64,000 nt of DNA from Psychrobacter cibarius. Lineage in GTDB: Bacteria > Pseudomonadota > Gammaproteobacteria > Pseudomonadales > Moraxellaceae. The DNA is taken from assembly GCF_016107535.1 (NCBI RefSeq), contig NZ_JABASQ010000001.1, forward strand, positions 62,001 through 126,000, written 5' to 3'. This document shows positions 9,721 to 18,857 of the stretch, piece by piece. Positions within the stretch are counted from its first letter, which is position 1. Every line of letters begins with the position of its first letter. The translations under genes were made by a program, and so were the position numbers. The notes under the pieces were generated by a model. The model saw nothing but the letters and a program-made list of their open reading frames with translations, searched no databases and was not told the origin of the DNA.

Positions 9721-12700
9721 ATGTCACGTTTTTTTATTAATCGCCCTATTTTTGCATGGGTTATGGCTATTTTAGTCATGCTCATCGGGGTGATATCGGT
9801 CATTAACTTACCGATTGAGCAGTATCCACGTATTGCACCACCGACGATTTCAGTCAGCGCAAGCTATCCTGGTGCTAATGCTCAGACGGTTGAAGATTCA
9901 GTCGTTCAGATTATTGAGCAACGCATGAAGGGTCTTGATGGGCTGATGTATATGTCGTCATCGAGCTCCTCGAATGGCGCTGCATCCATTACGCTCACTT
10001 TCGAAAATGGTACGGATTCTGATACTGCACAGGTACAGGTACAGAACAAACTCCAAGCCGCCATGAGCTCACTACCCGAGTCGGTACAGCGTCAAGGCGT
10101 CAACGTTAATAAATCCTCTAGCAGCTTTTTAATGGTGCAAGGTTTTATTTCTGAAGATGGCAGCATGGATCGTGCGGATATCGCCGATTATGTCAACTCA
10201 AACGTTGTTGACCAGTTAAGCCGTGTGGAAGGTGTTGGTGAAGTACAAGTTTTTGGTTCTGCTTATGCCATGCGCATTTGGTTAGATCCAGCGCGCTTAC
10301 GTAGCTATAACATGGTGCCAGCTGATGTGGTTGAGGCAGTACGGGCACAAAACGCCCAAGTATCTGCCGGTCAGCTAGGTCAAGCACCTGCTGATACCAG
10401 TCAACAGGTTATCAATGCGACTGTCACGGTTCAAAGCTATCTACAAACGCCTGATGAATTTAAAAACATTCTATTAAAAACCGATACTGCTGGCGCAAAA
10501 GTGCGTTTAGGTGATGTGGCAGAGGTTGAGATTGGTAGTGCAGACTACGGCGTAGTGTCGCTATACAATGGTAAAGAAGCAGCCGGTCTTGGTATTTCAT
10601 TGGCAGGTGGTGCAAATGCACTGGAAACTCGTGAAGCCGTTGGGGCTCGTATGGCAGAGCTGGAAGCAAACTTCCCAGCAGGTCTAACATCCGTTATCCC
10701 TTATGACACCACACCATTTGTGCGCTTGTCTATCGAACAAGTGGTTATGACACTGCTTGAGGCAATTGTTCTCGTATTTATCGTCATGTTCGTTTTCTTA
10801 CAGAACTGGCGTGCGACCATCATTCCTACTCTTGCCGTACCTGTCGTACTACTTGGCACCTTCGCTGTACTTTACATCGCTGGTTTTAGTATTAACGTCT
10901 TGACCATGTTTGCCATGGTACTATCCATCGGTCTGTTGGTCGATGATGCGATCGTCGTCGTCGAAAACGTCGAGCGTATCTTGGAAGAAGATCCTGATAT
11001 CTCTATTAAGGATGCTACCGTACAATCGATGGGCGAGATTAGTAAAATCGTTATCGGTATTGCGCTGATTCTCTCTGCCGTATTCGTACCGATGGCATTC
11101 TTCGGTGGCTCAACAGGTGTGATTTATCGTCAGTTCTCTATCACCTTAATTACCAGTATGGTGCTATCGGCCTTAGTGGCGCTTATCTTTACCCCTGCCC
11201 TTTGTGTGACCTTACTCAAGCGTAGCAAGAGCCATGATAAAGGCAATACAGAAGAGCAAAAAGGCTTCTTTGGTTGGTTTAACCGCTCGTTTTATAAAGT
11301 CAGCCGTAGTTACGAGAATTTAGTTGGCAAAAGTTTCCGCTTGAAGTGGCTATACTTAATTCTTTATGCTGCCATTATCGGTATTATGGCAGTGGTATTC
11401 TTACGTATTCCCGGCTCGTTTTTACCAGAAGAAGATCAAGGTATTATGTTTACCTTGGTTCAGTTACCTGCTGGTGCGACGCTTGATGAAACGCAAGAAG
11501 TGCTCGATAAAGTCAGTGATTATTACAGTACCCAAGAAGGCGATAATATCGCTTCAGTCTTTACTATCGCAGGTTTCAGTTTTGCAGGACAAGGGCAGAA
11601 TATGGGACTGGCCTTTGTACGTTTATCGGATTGGGCTGATCGTCCCGGTGAAGAAAACACTGCACAGGCTGTCGCTGATCGCGCCATGGGTTACTTCTTT
11701 ACCCAACTAAATGAAGCACAAGTATTTGCGATTGTACCGCCAGCCATTACCGAACTGGGTAACGCCAGTGGTTTTGACTTAATGATTCAAGACACGGGTA
11801 ACCTTGGACATGAGGGTCTACTCGAAGCACGTAATATGCTGCTGGGCATGGCTGCGCAAAACGACAAAGTCGCGGGCGTTCGTCCAAATGGTCAAGAAGA
11901 TGCACCGCAGTTAAAAGTAAATATTAATCAAGAGCAGGCCGCTGCTTATGGCTTGTCACTTGCTAGCATTAATAGCGTTATTTCTACCGCTTGGGGCTCA
12001 AGTTATATTAATGACTTCGTCGATCGCGGGCGTATTAAACGCGTCTTTGTTCAAGGTGAACCAAGCAGCCGTACCAATCCTGAAGATATTGCTAAATGGT
12101 ATGTACGCAACGATGTAGGTGAAATGATTTCATTTGATGCGTTCTCTAGCAGCGAATGGCAATCTGGCTCACCGCGTCTGACCCGTTATAACAGCTTACC
12201 ATCGATGAATATTCAAGGTAGTGCTGCACCTGGTCTAAGTACGGGTGAAGCGATGAGTTCGATGGAAGCAATGATGGAGAATCTGCCTGAAGGTGTGGGC
12301 TATGAGTGGACGGGTATGTCACTTGAAGAGCAAAAGTCAGGTGCACAAGCGCCGATGCTATACGCGCTCTCAATCTTGGTGGTATTCTTATGTCTAGCAG
12401 CCTTGTATGAAAGCTGGTCTATCCCCTTCTCTGTGCTATTGGTCATTCCACTTGGGGTATTAGGTGCAGTCATCTTTACTTGGCTACGTGGCTTTAATAA
12501 CGATATTTATTTGCAGGTAGGTCTACTCACAGTCGTTGGTCTATCCGCTAAAAATGCTATCTTAATTATTGAGTTTGCAAAAGAGCACCAAGAGGAAGGC
12601 TATAGTCTGAGAGAAGCTGTCATGACAGCCGCGCGTCAACGTTTGCGCCCGATTATCATGACCTCGCTCGCCTTTGGACTGGGTGTTGTGCCATTATTTA

Positions 12701-12951
12701 TCGCCACAGGTCCTGGTTCAGGCAGTCAAAATGCCATTGGTACCAGTGTACTCGGTGGCGTTGTGACCGCGACATTGTTAGGTATCTTCTTTATTCCCAT
12801 GTTTTATATTTGGGTACGTAGTATGTTCCCGTACAAATACGAGAATAATAAACCAAATGATAAAGATGATGGTCATGGTACGCCTGACCCGCAAAACCCA
12901 ACGCCTTCTGAGAATTATCAGCCTGCAAGCTTTGGAGACAATACACAATGA
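9721..12951 (+). CDS. acrB: RND multidrug efflux pump inner-membrane transporter (AcrB/AdeJ type)
   Basis: Proton-driven trimeric drug exporter of the HAE-1 family. The 1076-residue protein starts with the classical [14 protein letters not shown] helix, has 12 predicted membrane segments and two large periplasmic loops. The proton-relay aspartates are seen in [13 protein letters not shown] near residue 407 and the lysine in [15 protein letters not shown] near residue 943. The C-terminal 40 residues are a hydrophilic Asn/Asp/Pro-rich extension. It starts 34 bp after acrA and overlaps the next gene by 4 bp (ATGA), so the three genes are translationally linked. Confidence 0.96.
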   Translation: MSRFFINRPIFAWVMAILVMLIGVISVINLPIEQYPRIAPPTISVSASYPGANAQTVEDSVVQIIEQRMKGLDGLMYMSSSSSSNGAASITLTFENGTDSDTAQVQVQNKLQAAMSSLPESVQRQGVNVNKSSSSFLMVQGFISEDGSMDRADIADYVNSNVVDQLSRVEGVGEVQVFGSAYAMRIWLDPARLRSYNMVPADVVEAVRAQNAQVSAGQLGQAPADTSQQVINATVTVQSYLQTPDEFKNILLKTDTAGAKVRLGDVAEVEIGSADYGVVSLYNGKEAAGLGISLAGGANALETREAVGARMAELEANFPAGLTSVIPYDTTPFVRLSIEQVVMTLLEAIVLVFIVMFVFLQNWRATIIPTLAVPVVLLGTFAVLYIAGFSINVLTMFAMVLSIGLLVDDAIVVVENVERILEEDPDISIKDATVQSMGEISKIVIGIALILSAVFVPMAFFGGSTGVIYRQFSITLITSMVLSALVALIFTPALCVTLLKRSKSHDKGNTEEQKGFFGWFNRSFYKVSRSYENLVGKSFRLKWLYLILYAAIIGIMAVVFLRIPGSFLPEEDQGIMFTLVQLPAGATLDETQEVLDKVSDYYSTQEGDNIASVFTIAGFSFAGQGQNMGLAFVRLSDWADRPGEENTAQAVADRAMGYFFTQLNEAQVFAIVPPAITELGNASGFDLMIQDTGNLGHEGLLEARNMLLGMAAQNDKVAGVRPNGQEDAPQLKVNINQEQAAAYGLSLASINSVISTAWGSSYINDFVDRGRIKRVFVQGEPSSRTNPEDIAKWYVRNDVGEMISFDAFSSSEWQSGSPRLTRYNSLPSMNIQGSAAPGLSTGEAMSSMEAMMENLPEGVGYEWTGMSLEEQKSGAQAPMLYALSILVVFLCLAALYESWSIPFSVLLVIPLGVLGAVIFTWLRGFNNDIYLQVGLLTVVGLSAKNAILIIEFAKEHQEEGYSLREAVMTAARQRLRPIIMTSLAFGLGVVPLFIATGPGSGSQNAIGTSVLGGVVTATLLGIFFIPMFYIWVRSMFPYKYENNKPNDKDDGHGTPDPQNPTPSENYQPASFGDNTQ

Positions 12952-14759
12952 GTGTTCAGAAAACATATAACACCAACTCAGCAGCGGTAGCAAATATTGC
13001 TATCACTGCGCAACCAGCGGGCTCACATATGCGCAGAAATGCTGGTCGCCTAATCGGCTTGACCGTTTTAGCGATGAGCATGGCTGCTTGTAACACGATT
13101 CCAAAAGCAGATATGCGCCCTGTGCTTGCTGAGCCAAATATCCCTATCGAACAAACCTATGGGGCATTCGATAAAGAAACAGTTAGTAGCGCTGATCAAG
13201 CAAGTATTGCGGGTCAACGCTGGCAGAATTTTTATAGCGATGAGCGTTTAAAGGGCTTGATTGCTTTAGGGTTAGAGAACAACAAAGATTTTGAAAGTGC
13301 TCGTTTAGCAATCGAGAAAGCACGCGCACAGTATCAGATTACCGATCTTAATGATCTACCAGCGATTAATGGTAATGGTGGATACACGCGTCAAGCACAA
13401 AATAGAACCGACAAAAACCCCAACAGTAGCTATAACGTCAACCTAGGGTTGGCTAATTACGAGTTGGACTTTTGGGGCAAAATTGCTAGCTTAAAAGATC
13501 AAGCGCTACAGAATTTCTTAGCCACTACAGCGGCCAAAGATTCGACCCAAATCAGTTTGATTAGTAACATCGCTCAGAGCTATGCCAACTTAAGCTATAG
13601 CTTAGCGCAGTTAAAGCTAGCAGAAGCCACGGTTGAGAGTCGTGAAAAGTCTCTGTTTATCGCTGATAAACGCTTTGAAGCAGGCATTGATCCGAAGCTG
13701 CCATCTTTGCAAGCCAGTGCGTCATTAGAAAATGCCAAACTTGCTGTCCTACGGGCACAAAGCAGCATTTTAAAATCACGTAACGCCTTGCAGTTCTTGG
13801 TGGGTGGACCGATTCCAACCAATCTAATTCCAACACCAGCAGTCAGCAACATCACTAGCCAGCAGATATTTAGTGCAGGCTTACCAAGTGAGTTGCTACG
13901 TTATCGCCCAGATGTACTGCAAGCAGAATACAACCTAAAAGCCGCTGGAGCCAATATCGAAGTGGCACGCGCGTCTTATTTCCCGTCTATCAGCTTAGCC
14001 AGTAGCATTGGGGTTAGTAGCGGCAGTTTAGATGACTTATTCAAAAGCGGCGCTGTCGGTTGGTCGTTTGGTCCAAGCATTAGCGTGCCTATCTTTGACG
14101 CTGGTCGCTTAGACGCCAATTACGATGTGGCTAAAATTGAGCGTGAACAAACGCTCGCAGGCTACGAGAAATCTATCCAAACCGCATTCCGTGAAGTGTC
14201 AGACGTACTCGCGACACGAGCCACACTGGGTGAGCAGCTCGAAGCACAATACCGTCTACAAGATAACTTTGAACAAACATTCCAGATAGCAGATGCACGC
14301 TTTAAAGCAGGTATTGCCAACTATCTAGATGTGCTAGATGCACAGCGTTCATTGTTCTCAACGCAGCAAGGTATTTTGGATTTAGAGCTACAAAAAATTG
14401 TGAGCCAAGTCGAGCTATACCAAGTGCTGGGTGGCGGTGCTAATCTGGATGTACCAACGGCGATTCCTGTACCGCATAAAAACTTAGTGCAACTAGTGAA
14501 TCTACCTGCCAGTAGCAATAAAGCAAAAGCGGAAAATGCTATCGATGCGGCTAGCTCAGCGCGAGTTGCTTCTGCACAAGAAGCGAACGCCATTAAACAA
14601 GCGCAACCATCGGAAACGGCTACCTTTGAGCCGACCGCTGTCGTTGATGTCAATAATGATGGCAAAAAAGATGCTGCCGTAGGAGTGGTTACCAAACAGA
14701 CGACGTATAACGAAACCAGCGTTGAGCAAGTACCGGTCACGCAGATCGTTGAGCCTTAA
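12948..14759 (+). CDS. oprM: Outer-membrane factor of RND efflux system (OprM/AdeK family)
   Basis: TolC-like outer-membrane channel that completes the tripartite pump. A lipoprotein signal is centred on [11 protein letters not shown] (Cys near residue 49 from the first ATG); a Met at 13029 (MRRNAGRL) would place this signal at the N-terminus and may be the real start, although the ATGA overlap favours 12948. Two OEP repeats follow (for example [39 protein letters not shown]). The usual domain ends near residue 500 at VLGGGANLD; about 100 further residues are Ala/Glu-rich and contain [11 protein letters not shown], which has the spacing of an EF-hand/dockerin calcium loop. That tail is atypical for the family. 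Confidence 0.92.
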   Translation: MSVQKTYNTNSAAVANIAITAQPAGSHMRRNAGRLIGLTVLAMSMAACNTIPKADMRPVLAEPNIPIEQTYGAFDKETVSSADQASIAGQRWQNFYSDERLKGLIALGLENNKDFESARLAIEKARAQYQITDLNDLPAINGNGGYTRQAQNRTDKNPNSSYNVNLGLANYELDFWGKIASLKDQALQNFLATTAAKDSTQISLISNIAQSYANLSYSLAQLKLAEATVESREKSLFIADKRFEAGIDPKLPSLQASASLENAKLAVLRAQSSILKSRNALQFLVGGPIPTNLIPTPAVSNITSQQIFSAGLPSELLRYRPDVLQAEYNLKAAGANIEVARASYFPSISLASSIGVSSGSLDDLFKSGAVGWSFGPSISVPIFDAGRLDANYDVAKIEREQTLAGYEKSIQTAFREVSDVLATRATLGEQLEAQYRLQDNFEQTFQIADARFKAGIANYLDVLDAQRSLFSTQQGILDLELQKIVSQVELYQVLGGGANLDVPTAIPVPHKNLVQLVNLPASSNKAKAENAIDAASSARVASAQEANAIKQAQPSETATFEPTAVVDVNNDGKKDAAVGVVTKQTTYNETSVEQVPVTQIVEP

Positions 14760-14812
14760 ACACTCATAAATAGTGTGAGGTGAATTCCTTCACATTGATA
14801 GTCGATAAGTAC

Positions 14813-14843
14813 AAAAAGCCCTACCGACTTGGTAGGGCTTTTT
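14813..14843 (+). terminator. Terminator of the RND operon
   Basis: A perfect 13-bp stem (AAAAAGCCCTACC / GGTAGGGCTTTTT, loop GACTT) lies 54 bp after the outer-membrane factor stop and ends in a T run. Confidence 0.93.
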
Positions 14844-14909
14844 GCTTTTGTAAGGCGCTTTTAGTTATAGTAGAGAAATTAGCTTACACATACTTTTATC
14901 CACTTATTA

Positions 14910-15174
14910 GGGTCTGTTGAACATTCAAATGTGGTGCTGGCAGTCATTATTTTTTAGACAATATGCAGTGAAATTTTTGATGCCTAGTCATTCTAGGTTA
15001 AACAATTTCGCCATATATTGGCAAAAAAGAGTATTGCCCTGAAAGGCTGATGCTAAAATTACCCCAAACGTTGTTGCAAGCCTAGCTAAGGTCTCGACAT
15101 TATCGTCGGTTTGCGCCTAGTTTGGTGCAATTTTAGCAATCAGCAGCCCTAATATTTGAATGTTCAACAGACCC
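14910..15174. mobile_element. MITE-like element, 265 bp, 21-bp terminal inverted repeats
   Basis: The ends are perfect inverted repeats of 21 bp (GGGTCTGTTGAACATTCAAA plus T at 14910-14930, and its complement at 15154-15174). Each end is flanked by TA (14908-14909 and 15175-15176), which fits a 2-bp target duplication. No transposase ORF is inside. The interior has smaller palindromes such as CTAGTCATTCTAG. TA duplication occurs in IS630 and in the IS427 group of IS5; which IS mobilised it cannot be told here. Confidence 0.8.
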
Positions 15175-15258
15175 TAATGTCCGTGATATAAAAAAACATA
15201 TGCTTCAAAACAGCTTATTTAATCAAGCTGATAAATAACAATGACTAAAATCTAATGA

Positions 15259-16275
<1,017 letters not shown>

Positions 16276-16312
16276 TATAAATTAAGCAGCTTTTTATTTA
16301 TACCGTCAATTT

Positions 16313-16351
16313 ATCGCGCCAACTGTGATCAAGCAGCTGGCGCGATTTTTA
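16313..16351. terminator. Bidirectional terminator between hemB and the GST gene
   Basis: A strong stem ATCGCGCCA...TGGCGCGAT with inner CTG/CAG pairs at 16313-16346 is followed by a T run on the plus strand; it lies between two convergent genes. Confidence 0.85.
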
Positions 16352-16380
16352 TTGGTCTTATTTTAAAACTTCACTAAAAA

Positions 16381-17358
16381 TTATAAAAGTGTACGCTCGT
16401 GTGGCTCATTAAAATCAAGCACTGGACCAACAGGAATGATACGCGTGGGATTGATATTGGCATGGCTAGTATAATAATGCTGCTTGATATGATCGATGCT
16501 TACCGTCTCTGCAATATCTGGCACTTGATATAAATCACGCAAATAACCCCAAAGATTGGGATAATCAACAATACGGCGAATATTACATTTAAAGTGTCCG
16601 ACATATACCGCATCAAAACGCACCAGCGTAGTAAAGAAGCGCCAGTCCGCCTCAGTTATCGTATTACCTAGCAAATAACGCTGGTCTGTCAAACGTGCCT
16701 CTAGCGTCTCTAATACACCGAATAGCTCCGTCACTGCTTCTTCATAGACGGATTGTTTGGTGGCAAAACCCGATTTATAAACCCCATTATTAATCGCATC
16801 ATAGACAAATGCATTGATCTCATCGATTTCCGCTATGCAATCTGCTGGTAAAAAATTACCTGCTAGTGCCCCAACCTCATCAAAAGCTGAGTTAAACATA
16901 CGAATGATCTCAGAGGACTCATTACTGACGATGGTATTGGTTTTTTTGTCCCATAATACTGGCACCGTCACGCGTCCTGTATAGTCAGGCTTTGCCGCCG
17001 TATAAATCTCATATAAGTAATTCGCATTTACAATAGGATCAGCAATCACGCCCTCGCCCTCTGCAAACGTCCAGCCCTTATCGCCCATAAATGGATGCAC
17101 CACTGACAGCGAAATCAGGTCTTGCAAACCCTTGAGTTGACGATAAATGATGGTACGATGTGCCCAAGGACATGCAAGCGAGATATATAAATGATAGCGA
17201 TCAGCTTCGGCTTTAAAACCGCCAACACCTGATGAGCCTGCGCTGCCATCGACCGTGACCCAATTTCTAAAACCGGCATCTTCTCGCTCAAAGCGTCCAC
17301 CGCTCGCCTCTGTGTCATACCATTTGTCTTGCCATTGACCATCAACCAATAGACCCAT
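16381..17358 (-). CDS. yqjG: Glutathione S-transferase, Xi class (glutathionyl-hydroquinone reductase, YqjG-like)
   Basis: Cytoplasmic enzyme that reduces glutathionyl-hydroquinones using glutathione. The Xi-class active site is SLACPWAHRT with the catalytic Cys at residue 63; an N-terminal WQDKWYDTEASGGRF segment and the SNESSEIIRMFN glutathione-site motif are also typical. The C-terminal helical domain ends at a ITEADWRFFTTLVRFDAVYVGHFK block. Length 325 matches the class. It is a single gene, convergent with hemB. Confidence 0.92.
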   Translation of the reverse strand: MGLLVDGQWQDKWYDTEASGGRFEREDAGFRNWVTVDGSAGSSGVGGFKAEADRYHLYISLACPWAHRTIIYRQLKGLQDLISLSVVHPFMGDKGWTFAEGEGVIADPIVNANYLYEIYTAAKPDYTGRVTVPVLWDKKTNTIVSNESSEIIRMFNSAFDEVGALAGNFLPADCIAEIDEINAFVYDAINNGVYKSGFATKQSVYEEAVTELFGVLETLEARLTDQRYLLGNTITEADWRFFTTLVRFDAVYVGHFKCNIRRIVDYPNLWGYLRDLYQVPDIAETVSIDHIKQHYYTSHANINPTRIIPVGPVLDFNEPHERTLL

Positions 17359-17664
17359 TCCGCTCTCCTCAACATTCTATTTTGATATAATTTTTGTGAA
17401 CTATGAGTACTGTGAAACTATTATCACAATCCTCACTTTATTTTGAGAATGATACCAGTTATATACTGCCTAGCTATTAAGATTTGTAGTTCTACTGACA
17501 ATAAAAAATAAACCAATTTCAATAACTATTTAATATAACTACATAAAAAAATATTAAAAGTTACTTAATATAAAGTGTGATAATCATTATTATGCTAATA
17601 AAAAAATTTATTATAAATAAAGCTTGTAAAATCTCAAAAACTTGATAGAATACTCAACCTAAAT
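17359..17664. other. Gap before tRNA-Val, no gene seen
   Basis: This stretch is strongly A/T-rich with no credible ORF. It should hold the promoter of the glutathione transferase gene on the minus strand and that of the tRNA on the plus strand. No repeat was recognised. Confidence 0.5.
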
Positions 17665-17741
<77 letters not shown>

Positions 17742-17750
17742 AATATTTAG

Positions 17751-17782
17751 AAAGCCCCAATCTCACGATTGGGGCTTTTTTT
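17751..17782 (+). terminator. Terminator of tRNA-Val
   Basis: A perfect 11-bp stem AAAGCCCCAAT / ATTGGGGCTTT with a 6-nt loop and T run, 10 bp after the tRNA. Confidence 0.93.
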
Positions 17783-17960
17783 GTCCGTGAAATATAAGCT
17801 GTAGCGGAAAATCTTTACTCGTAACGCCCTGTAATCATCACTATGTAAGCTGTTTTAAATTGCTAAAAAAGACGACGGTGACCAAAACGTGACCAGTCTT
17901 TAAAAATCCCTAAACTAAAAATTCTCTTTTTGACTTCTACTTCGAATTTTAGATTAACGT

Positions 17961-18186
17961 CTATTTCTTTATATTCTCTGCCTCAACTTCTGTTACATAT
18001 TCAAAAAGATCTCCTACTCCTACTCCTAAATACTCACAAAGCTTATCTATAGTGTCGAAATCAATTCTTGATGACTGATCATTGTATATCTTATGCAACG
18101 TCGTGTTGCTTACTCCTGTCGCTCGTACGGCATCCGCTACTTTTAGCCTTCTTTCACAACAAAGTCGGAAGATGGTTAACTATCAT
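17961..18186 (-). pseudogene. Broken HTH (XRE/Cro-CI-type) regulator
   Basis: On the minus strand a frame ending with TAG at 17961-17963 encodes LTIFRLCCERRL-KVADAVRATGVSNTTLHKIYN and then SRIDFDTIDKLCEYLGVGVGDLF, a clear phage-type helix-turn-helix protein of about 70 residues. The frame has no ATG, GTG or TTG start: it runs into a stop after TTA at 18177-18179. An ATG at 18184-18186 is in a different frame (MIVNHLPTLL then stop), so one base of frameshift near 18177 would restore a normal start. It is divergent from the excisionase-like remnant, as a repressor would be in a phage or island switch region. Confidence 0.7.
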
Positions 18187-18290
18187 CCTATAAACCCCCA
18201 TTATAATTATAAAAATTACTTGCACAGTTATAAATTTATGGAAAATTACAACTGTGGTATTAAAAATTACCATTATGGTTAAACTATATA
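18187..18290. promoter_or_regulatory. Switch region with repeated AAAATTAC boxes
   Basis: The short space between the divergent HTH and excisionase-like remnants contains AAAATTAC three times (near 18212, 18242 and 18263) and ATAATTATAA-like palindromes. Such repeated boxes between divergent genes suggest the operators of the old repressor. This is inference from layout only. Confidence 0.4.
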
Positions 18291-18293
18291 TAA

Positions 18294-18515
18294 GGAACAT
18301 ATTATTTAACATACCTAACTACCCAAGCGCTTTCTGATCTCATCAAATATAACCCTCGTACTATCCGTCATGAGCTCAAAGATAGTGTGCTTATCGAGGG
18401 TATTCATTACATACGTCCATTTGGCGGTCGTAAGATCTTGTACATTTGGGAAGAGATTGAAAAAGATATGCGCACTGGCGTCGCCGATAGCATCAATGCC
18501 ATGGCACTTCAATAA
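18294..18515 (+). pseudogene. Excisionase-like small HTH protein, start codon lost
   Basis: The frame between stops at 18291 and 18513 encodes YLTTQALSDLIKYNPRTIRH then ELKDSVLIEGIHYIRPFGGR and KILYIWEEIEKDMRT. This is the look of small excisionase-type DNA-binding proteins that precede phage or island integrases. No ATG, GTG or TTG lies before the conserved YLTTQAL start, although an AAGGAA ribosome site is present near 18292, so the start appears mutated. It ends 11 bp before the integrase remnant. A second, more decayed copy lies at 30036-30180. Confidence 0.65.
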
Positions 18516-18526
18516 GGAGAAATAGA

Positions 18527-18821
18527 ATGGTTAGTATCATAAGTAGATACGGCAAGCTTATTCTGGATTTTTACTATATGGGTAAACGCTGTCGGGAGAC
18601 GACAAACCTGACCGACACTCCAGTGAATCGCAAAAAGCTTGAGAAGGTGATTGAAAAAATGGAAGCAGAAATCATCCTAGGTTTGTTCAACTATGCTAAG
18701 TACTTTCCAAAAAGTGACAAAGTGACAAAGTGACAAAGCGGCAGAAATGGTAGCTTTAAAAGATCGCAAGGAATGTATCAACGTAAAAATCCTTATTGCG
18801 AGAAAGGATAAACTCAGGTAA
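18527..18821 (+). pseudogene. Tyrosine integrase remnant (N-terminal Arm DNA-binding domain), frameshifted
   Basis: Starts at ATG 18527 behind AGGAG. The first 68 codons match the Arm DNA-binding region of phage-type integrases (GKLILDFYYMGKRCRETTNL, then EAEIILGLFNYAKYFP). Translation then stops after an octamer, AAAGTGAC, that is repeated three times at 18711-18734. With a single copy of the octamer the frame continues as KAAEMVALKDRKECIN and stops at 18819-18821. Everything after the Arm domain, including the core-binding and catalytic domains, is missing; cas3 follows directly. The remnant indicates that the CRISPR-Cas locus replaced or disrupted an integrated element next to tRNA-Val. 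Confidence 0.75.
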
Positions 18822-18857
18822 AGTTTAAAAAACATTTGTTTGGATTAATAATTGAAT

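Noticed and set aside
18082..18282. 66-codon plus-strand ORF
   Set aside because: It is the antisense of the HTH remnant, whose minus-strand product is clearly protein-like.
18315..18512. 65-codon minus-strand ORF
   Set aside because: Antisense of the excisionase-like remnant; the plus-strand reading has the conserved pattern and a recognisable second copy at 30 kb.
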